Assembly (NCBI RefSeq): GCF_004770105.1
Contig: NZ_RQEY01000018.1
Location: 1-64,000 of the forward strand
DNA from: Leptospira andrefontaineae
GTDB taxonomy: Bacteria; Spirochaetota; Leptospiria; Leptospirales; Leptospiraceae
Direction: 5' to 3'
Length of the DNA: 64,000 bases
Part shown: piece by piece, positions 59,346-64,000 of the stretch
How positions within the stretch are numbered: the first letter of the stretch is position 1
Layout of the letters: every line of letters starts with the position of its first letter
The notes under the pieces: generated by a model
Databases searched by the model: none
What the model saw: only the letters and a program-made list of their open reading frames with translations
What the model was told of the DNA's origin: nothing
Translations under genes and position numbers: made by a program

Positions 59346-61810
59346 GTAAATACCCTATTTTTTAAAGAAATTGAATTTAATACTACAGTTAGAGAGCTTA
59401 ATGTCATAAAGCCGGCACAGATCACAGGAAGCATTAAACCTCCCGCCGCGAGAGGAATCATTATGGAATTATAAACTAAGGAAAGGCATATATTTTGTAA
59501 AATTACTCTTCTTGTTTTTCTGGCAATCAAGACAGATTTTGGAAGTGAATCCAATCTGTCCTTCACCAGGATAATATCCGATTTATCCAAAGAAAGATCA
59601 GAACCCATTCCCATGGAGATCCCCAGATCCGCCTGCGCTATACATGCAGAATCGTTGATCCCATCTCCTACCATAAGAACCACTTCTCCGGAAGATTGGG
59701 CTTCTATAATCCTTTCTTTTTTTTGTATCGGAGTTAGATTTGCTTTGAAGTTTTGAATACCTAATTCTTTGGAAAGTGTTTCCACCTTTGATGGAATATC
59801 TCCGGATAGAATTTCCATATTAGAAAAGAATGATTTTAATTCTTGAATGGAACCCTTTGCTTCGATTCTGGCCTTATCTCTAAATTCCCAGGCAACTAAA
59901 GGAATACCGTTTTCGGAAAGATGGACCCATCCATCATTGTCCGGTTTGTTTTCCCAGGCAAAGCTCTTCTTTCCGATCCTATAGATCTTGTCTTGGAATT
60001 TTGCTTCCATTCCTTCTCCTGGAATTTCTTTGTAGGAGTTCCAACCTGAGAAGTTGCTGCTATTTGGATCGTTCGAAATATCATCTATAGAGATTTTTTC
60101 CAAGAACTCAGGTGACTCACTCGTAAACGCTTCTATAATCGATTTAGCGATCGGGTGAGAGGAATTAGATTCTAATCGAATTGCAATTTCTCTAAACTGA
60201 GAGCGGTTTTCCTCTAACGCGAAATACTTTTCCGCGTTTAATTCTAATTTTCCTGTAGTCAAAGTTCCGGTTTTATCAAAGAAGATCCGGTTTGCTTTTG
60301 CTAAAATTTCCACGGATTCAGGATTTTTGACGAGAACCCCTTCTCTGGATTGAAGCAAATGACTGATCACGAGAGCGGCTGGAACACTTAAACCCAAAGC
60401 GCAAGGGCAGGCTACGATCAATACGCTGATCGTATTTAAGATTGCGTCTTCTGTTGAATAAAATCTAAACCAATAGATAAACGTTCCTACCGCAACAAAT
60501 AGGACTACTTTGATAAATACTGCAGCCAGTTTATCCGTACTTCTTTGGATTTTCGGTTTTGTTAATAAAGAATCTTCTAATATTCTGCCTATTTGAGCCA
60601 AGGAACTTTCATTTGCATTTCCTTTTGCTTGGAATTTTACGTCTGTAGAAAGTGAAACCGAGCCTGCTTTGATCTCCGCTCCCTTGGATTTTCTGATTGG
60701 TTTACTTTCCCCTGTCAAAACGGATTCGTCGAAAAATGCAGTTTCTGATTCTAAGATCCCGTCTACTGGCGCCTTACTTCCCAAGGATAATCTGACTGTG
60801 TCTCCTTTTTCGATTGAGGATGCAGAATGTTTGGACCAGATTCCTTTTTTGGAAACTTCATATTCTTCAGGAAGAAGGGAGAGTAATTCTCCAATTTTAG
60901 CTCCTGCCTTATAGCGGATCATTGCTTCGAAATATTTTCCGAGTAAAATGAAGAAGTAGATGGTACAAACCGAGTCGAAGTAAACTTCTCCCTTACCGGA
61001 AATGGTTACATAGATACTATAGAAGTAGGCGAGACTTACTCCTGCAAATAATAATGTGTCCATTCCGAGTAGTTTTCTTTTCCAAGATTCGTAGGCTCCT
61101 TTCCAGAATGGATAACCTGAGTAAAAATAAACCGGAGTAGCAAATATCCAGGAAATATAATGGAATAAATTTTTAATATTGAATTCCATTCCTTCGAAAT
61201 ACCCGGCGTATAGACTTGCGGAGAATAACATGATATTCCCCCAGCAAAAGCCAGCGACTAACATTCGAATGCTCAATTCTTTGAATGGTTTCTCCACTTT
61301 AGATTCGGCTTTTAGTGGGGAATATAATTTGGCTTTATATCCTAAACTTTCGATTGTTTTTAAAATTTTTCCGAGTGTGATCTTAGAAAGATTGAATCCT
61401 ACTTTGAGCCTTCCCGTTCCGAAGTTGATCCTAGCTTCTTGGACTCCTTCCGTTTTGGTCAGAACGGTCTCAATTAGCCATACGCAGGCAGAACAATGTA
61501 GGTTGGTGACTGTGATATATACATTTGAATCCGAGCCGTTCTTTTTTTCTAAATATTCCGAATATACGGATTCGTTGTCTAAATCTTCTAAGGAATTTTT
61601 TTGGACTTCTCTATCGATCGGTTCTAAGGATTGGGTACCTCTGATCTGATAGAATTGGTCTAGTCCGTTTTCGAGTAATAGATGAGAGATCTCTGCGCAT
61701 CCGTTGCAACAATATTCTCTTTCCGATCCTTGTTCTGTTCTGCGTATAGATACTCCGTCAATTTCAGTATTACAATGAAAACATAATGTTTTGTTTTCTA
61801 ATACTTTCAA
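59342..61810 (-). CDS. ccoI: Copper-exporting P1B-type ATPase CcoI/FixI
   Basis: 822 residues. The N-terminal Cys cluster (CFHCNTEIDG and YCCNGCAEI, about 10-45) is the FixI-type metal-binding region. An HMA domain follows (about 100-165, NLHCSACVWLIETVL). Membrane helices flank CPC in IVACPCALGLSVPAALV. The phosphorylation site is FFDKTGTLTTG, then SSHPIAKSI (the HP motif) and VGDGINDSACIAQADLGISMG. It exports copper to the periplasm for assembly of the cbb3 CuB centre rather than for detoxification, as its position between ccoH and ccoS shows. Confidence 0.94.
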   Translation of the reverse strand: MKVLENKTLCFHCNTEIDGVSIRRTEQGSEREYCCNGCAEISHLLLENGLDQFYQIRGTQSLEPIDREVQKNSLEDLDNESVYSEYLEKKNGSDSNVYITVTNLHCSACVWLIETVLTKTEGVQEARINFGTGRLKVGFNLSKITLGKILKTIESLGYKAKLYSPLKAESKVEKPFKELSIRMLVAGFCWGNIMLFSASLYAGYFEGMEFNIKNLFHYISWIFATPVYFYSGYPFWKGAYESWKRKLLGMDTLLFAGVSLAYFYSIYVTISGKGEVYFDSVCTIYFFILLGKYFEAMIRYKAGAKIGELLSLLPEEYEVSKKGIWSKHSASSIEKGDTVRLSLGSKAPVDGILESETAFFDESVLTGESKPIRKSKGAEIKAGSVSLSTDVKFQAKGNANESSLAQIGRILEDSLLTKPKIQRSTDKLAAVFIKVVLFVAVGTFIYWFRFYSTEDAILNTISVLIVACPCALGLSVPAALVISHLLQSREGVLVKNPESVEILAKANRIFFDKTGTLTTGKLELNAEKYFALEENRSQFREIAIRLESNSSHPIAKSIIEAFTSESPEFLEKISIDDISNDPNSSNFSGWNSYKEIPGEGMEAKFQDKIYRIGKKSFAWENKPDNDGWVHLSENGIPLVAWEFRDKARIEAKGSIQELKSFFSNMEILSGDIPSKVETLSKELGIQNFKANLTPIQKKERIIEAQSSGEVVLMVGDGINDSACIAQADLGISMGMGSDLSLDKSDIILVKDRLDSLPKSVLIARKTRRVILQNICLSLVYNSIMIPLAAGGLMLPVICAGFMTLSSLTVVLNSISLKNRVFT

Positions 61811-62292
61811 TGGATTACCTTAACTGATACGGTTTTTTCCAAAGTTCCTTCCGGGATTTTTGCAGAAACTGAAACTCTCCATTCTCCTGGGAACGGGATA
61901 GAAAGTGTTCCTTGGTATTTTCCTGGAATAATTTCTTTTAAGCTGATTGTTTCATTGAATTTTTCAGTAGCCGTTTTATCCAATAGGACTTTGATCTGTG
62001 CACCTTTGATCTTTTCTTGTCCGTGTTTGAATTCCAACTCTAGTTCTTGTTTTCCTGATTGGAGAAGTTTGGGATTTTGGATCCAATCCGCTTGGAACCC
62101 ATATCCGTTCTCTATCATTTTTCTTTGAGAGAGAATGGATTGTTCGTATTTGAGTCCTTTTTCGTAATAATTGGAATCGATAGTGGGAGTATGTCCTGCT
62201 AATGCAAGTTTTACTGTGAAAAATGTGGCCACGAATAATGTTAGGAAGGCAAACTTAATCACCCAAAATGCTCTTTTTAAACTAACGTCCAT
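61807..62292 (-). CDS. ccoH: Cytochrome cbb3 maturation protein CcoH/FixH
   Basis: A 161-residue single-span protein. The hydrophobic helix (about 10-32) carries ATFFTVKLALAGHTPTIDSNYYEKGLKYEQ, the FixH pattern, and a beta-rich periplasmic domain follows with GKYQGTLSIPFPGEWRVSV. It contacts the CcoI pump and the oxidase during assembly. It overlaps ccoG by 11 bases and ccoI by four. Confidence 0.88.
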   Translation of the reverse strand: MDVSLKRAFWVIKFAFLTLFVATFFTVKLALAGHTPTIDSNYYEKGLKYEQSILSQRKMIENGYGFQADWIQNPKLLQSGKQELELEFKHGQEKIKGAQIKVLLDKTATEKFNETISLKEIIPGKYQGTLSIPFPGEWRVSVSAKIPEGTLEKTVSVKVIH

Positions 62293-63649
62293 GGACTATC
62301 CTCTCATCATTTGGTAATTTCCATCCGGATATAGATACCGGAAGTAGGAATGGAACTGTTTCCGATTTGGAATATTCAGAATCCTGAATGTCTATCACTT
62401 TTAGCTTAATATCATGACTTCTTCTTTTGGCGTCTTGATCCGCTATTTTAAGTTCTATAAATAGCCTGTATCTTTCTTCCGAGTTTCCTTTTAGTTCTAC
62501 TGTGGCTTCTTCTGTTCCGCCGACGAGTATTCTTCTTTCTCCTTGAAGATCAGAAGTTTCTATTTCGAATTTTAAGGTTCTGTCTTTAGAGGTCAGATTT
62601 TGCATTTGTACTTCATAGAAGTTACGAACGATCCCTTCTTGGACTAACATAGGTTGGATGTTTCTGTCAGGAAGAACTGATAGATAGAGTGGGACTCTGC
62701 TGGATAATAAGATTCCTATAGCAGAAATTGTAAGAATTAAAGAAAGGGCGTAAACGATTGTTCTTGGGCGGACCCAGCGGATAGGAGATCCTTTTTGGGA
62801 GATTTGGTTTTCCGACCAATAGCCTATTAGTGATTTTTTATTTTCCTTAGCCATTTGTTTTGTGCATGCGTCTGAACATTTTCCGCATGCGATACACCAA
62901 GGATTTGCTCCATCTCTGATATCTATACCTGTAGGACATACAACAAGGCACATATTACAAGCGGTACAGTCACCGATCTTTGTTTTTCCCTTTCTTCTAG
63001 GTTCACCTCTTGTGTAATCATAGGTAATGTTTACCGAATGATTGTCCATCATCACTGTTTGAAAACGTGCATATGGGCAGCCGTATTTACAAAACTGTTC
63101 TCGTATGAATGCTATATCTGCATACATCGCGAATGTAAAAAATCCCAGAAATAGGGACCAGGTAGGGAAATCTAAATTAGGATTTTTGAAATAAGAGATC
63201 ATTTGGTATGGATCTGAAAAGTAAGAGATCCAAGCAAAAGATGCAGCAAAGCTGACTAAGATCCAGGCTATATGAGTTAAAATTACTAATGCGGAGTTTG
63301 CGTCTTTTTTTCCATATTTGGAATCTTGGATTTTTCTTCCGATCCAATCAAAAATATCTGAGTAGATGGTTTGAGGACAGGCCCATCCGCACCAAACTCT
63401 ACCGATTAAAGTAGTAAATAAGAAGAGGCAAAGTCCTGCCGCTATTAGGAATAGATGAAGAAAGTATCCTTCCTGTGGAATAAAAATATGACCGAATAGA
63501 AAAAACTTTCTATCCGGTATATCCAATCGGATAACTTGAAATCCGTCCCAGCGAATCCAAGGAGTTATAAAAAAGAGAAGTACCAAGAATACCTGGACGT
63601 AATTTCTGGCGGTCCTTATCTTTCCTTGCATTGGCCTTGAAATGATCAT
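62282..63649 (-). CDS. ccoG: Ferredoxin-type cupric reductase CcoG/FixG
   Basis: 455 residues starting at the ATG at 63649, just behind AGGAGGAG. About five membrane segments, with the family Cys-rich GRVWCGWACPQTIYSD loop (about 86-101). Two [4Fe-4S] clusters are marked by CTACNMCLVVCPTG and CIACGKCSDACT. A C-terminal Ig-like domain (about 330-455) ends the protein. CcoG reduces Cu(II) for cbb3 oxidase assembly. It lies 33 bases after ccoP. Confidence 0.94.
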   Translation of the reverse strand: MIISRPMQGKIRTARNYVQVFLVLLFFITPWIRWDGFQVIRLDIPDRKFFLFGHIFIPQEGYFLHLFLIAAGLCLFLFTTLIGRVWCGWACPQTIYSDIFDWIGRKIQDSKYGKKDANSALVILTHIAWILVSFAASFAWISYFSDPYQMISYFKNPNLDFPTWSLFLGFFTFAMYADIAFIREQFCKYGCPYARFQTVMMDNHSVNITYDYTRGEPRRKGKTKIGDCTACNMCLVVCPTGIDIRDGANPWCIACGKCSDACTKQMAKENKKSLIGYWSENQISQKGSPIRWVRPRTIVYALSLILTISAIGILLSSRVPLYLSVLPDRNIQPMLVQEGIVRNFYEVQMQNLTSKDRTLKFEIETSDLQGERRILVGGTEEATVELKGNSEERYRLFIELKIADQDAKRRSHDIKLKVIDIQDSEYSKSETVPFLLPVSISGWKLPNDERIVHGR

Positions 63650-63682
63650 TGCTCCTCCTATTGATTCATTGGGACGGTTAAC

Positions 63683-64000
63683 TTATTCGGAAGATTTTAG
63701 CTCCGGATTCTTGGAAGCCAACCAGGCAAGCACTTGGTAAACTTTTTCAGAACCTAATGAGTTCTCATGAGCAGGCATTGGTCCTCTACCTAACTTAGTC
63801 CTTTCTACGGAAATTCCCTTCATTACGGTTGTATAAAGTTCTAGATCCGTATTTCCATGCAGCCATTCTTTATCCATTAGATTAGGGCCTACTAGACCTT
63901 CTCCTGTTGGACCGTGGCAGGCTACACAATAGGTTTGGAATGCTTTCTGTCCTGCATTGATTGCGTCTTGATTCCCTCTGAATGGATTGGATCCGTCAGT
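63683..64000 (-). CDS. ccoP: C-terminal part of cbb3 oxidase cytochrome c subunit CcoP (truncated by the window)
   Basis: The last 105 residues of a cytochrome c protein that continues beyond the window. It has a heme-c motif CVACH followed by GPTGEGLVGPNL, and a Met axial ligand candidate in RGPMPAHENSLGSEK. The C-terminus VYQVLAWLASKNPE is typical of the second heme domain of CcoP. Its position directly before ccoG supports the call, so the structural oxidase genes lie to the right. Confidence 0.87.
   Translation of the reverse strand, partial: TDGSNPFRGNQDAINAGQKAFQTYCVACHGPTGEGLVGPNLMDKEWLHGNTDLELYTTVMKGISVERTKLGRGPMPAHENSLGSEKVYQVLAWLASKNPELKSSE

Overview
The window looks like chromosomal DNA of a Leptospira-type spirochaete, probably a free-living or low-virulence lineage. 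The evidence is moderate GC, spirochaete-style lipoprotein signals, very dense two-component signalling, cbb3-oxidase maturation genes, and a complete-looking anaerobic cobalamin operon of the kind leptospires carry. This genus call is inferred from gene content, not from a marker gene. No tRNA, rRNA, insertion sequence, phage or CRISPR array is visible.

Layout. 1-2.5 kb (+): a probable stress operon (FMN reductase, MFS exporter, OsmC) behind two copies of a palindromic operator. 2.6-3.8 kb: a lipoprotein. 3.9-14.9 kb (+): a signalling block. It holds a GAF kinase with a NarL-type regulator, then a 2108-residue soluble hybrid kinase built on a poly-HAMP rod, a REC-HisKA_2 kinase, and two small response regulators. 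14.9-36.3 kb (-): about 20 tightly overlapping genes for cobalt uptake (cbtBA), cobalt insertion (cbiX-ferredoxin), corrin ring synthesis (cbiD, C, ET, L, G, H, F, A), adenosylation, amidation and nucleotide-loop assembly (cobO, cobD-cobQ fusion, cbiB, cobU), and salvage (cbiZ). A class-I-like cobalamin riboswitch sits in front. A second, shorter cobalamin riboswitch lies at the far end, in front of a TonB-dependent receptor, which is therefore probably the corrinoid (BtuB-type) receptor. cbiJ/cobK, cobS and cobT are not seen here.

36.3-45.8 kb: a short-chain dehydrogenase divergent from a Crp-type regulator, a PAS kinase, an alginate-export-family porin with a clear terminator, an unknown gene, and a 1175-residue nitrate reductase fusion that carries its own FAD/NAD and [2Fe-2S] modules. 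45.8-58.4 kb: a 7TM-SpoIIE phosphatase with TPRs; a TetR regulator divergent from a metallo-beta-lactamase-fold lipoprotein, sharing paired operators; AraC and DoxX; an HdeD-like protein; a LytS/LytT-type pair; a beta-CASP nuclease; a Crp-type regulator; and an alpha/beta-hydrolase-like protein. 58.4-64 kb (-): the cbb3 oxidase maturation operon ccoG-ccoH-ccoI-ccoS plus a TauE/SafE-like protein, preceded by the 3' end of ccoP cut by the window edge.

The most unusual items are the nine near-identical in-frame 276-nt HAMP units in one kinase gene, the two differently built cobalamin riboswitches bracketing one operon, an unrecognised 240-residue extension on CbiH, and an FNR-like reductase with a DUF3209-like protein sitting where a cobalt-precorrin-6A reductase would be expected.
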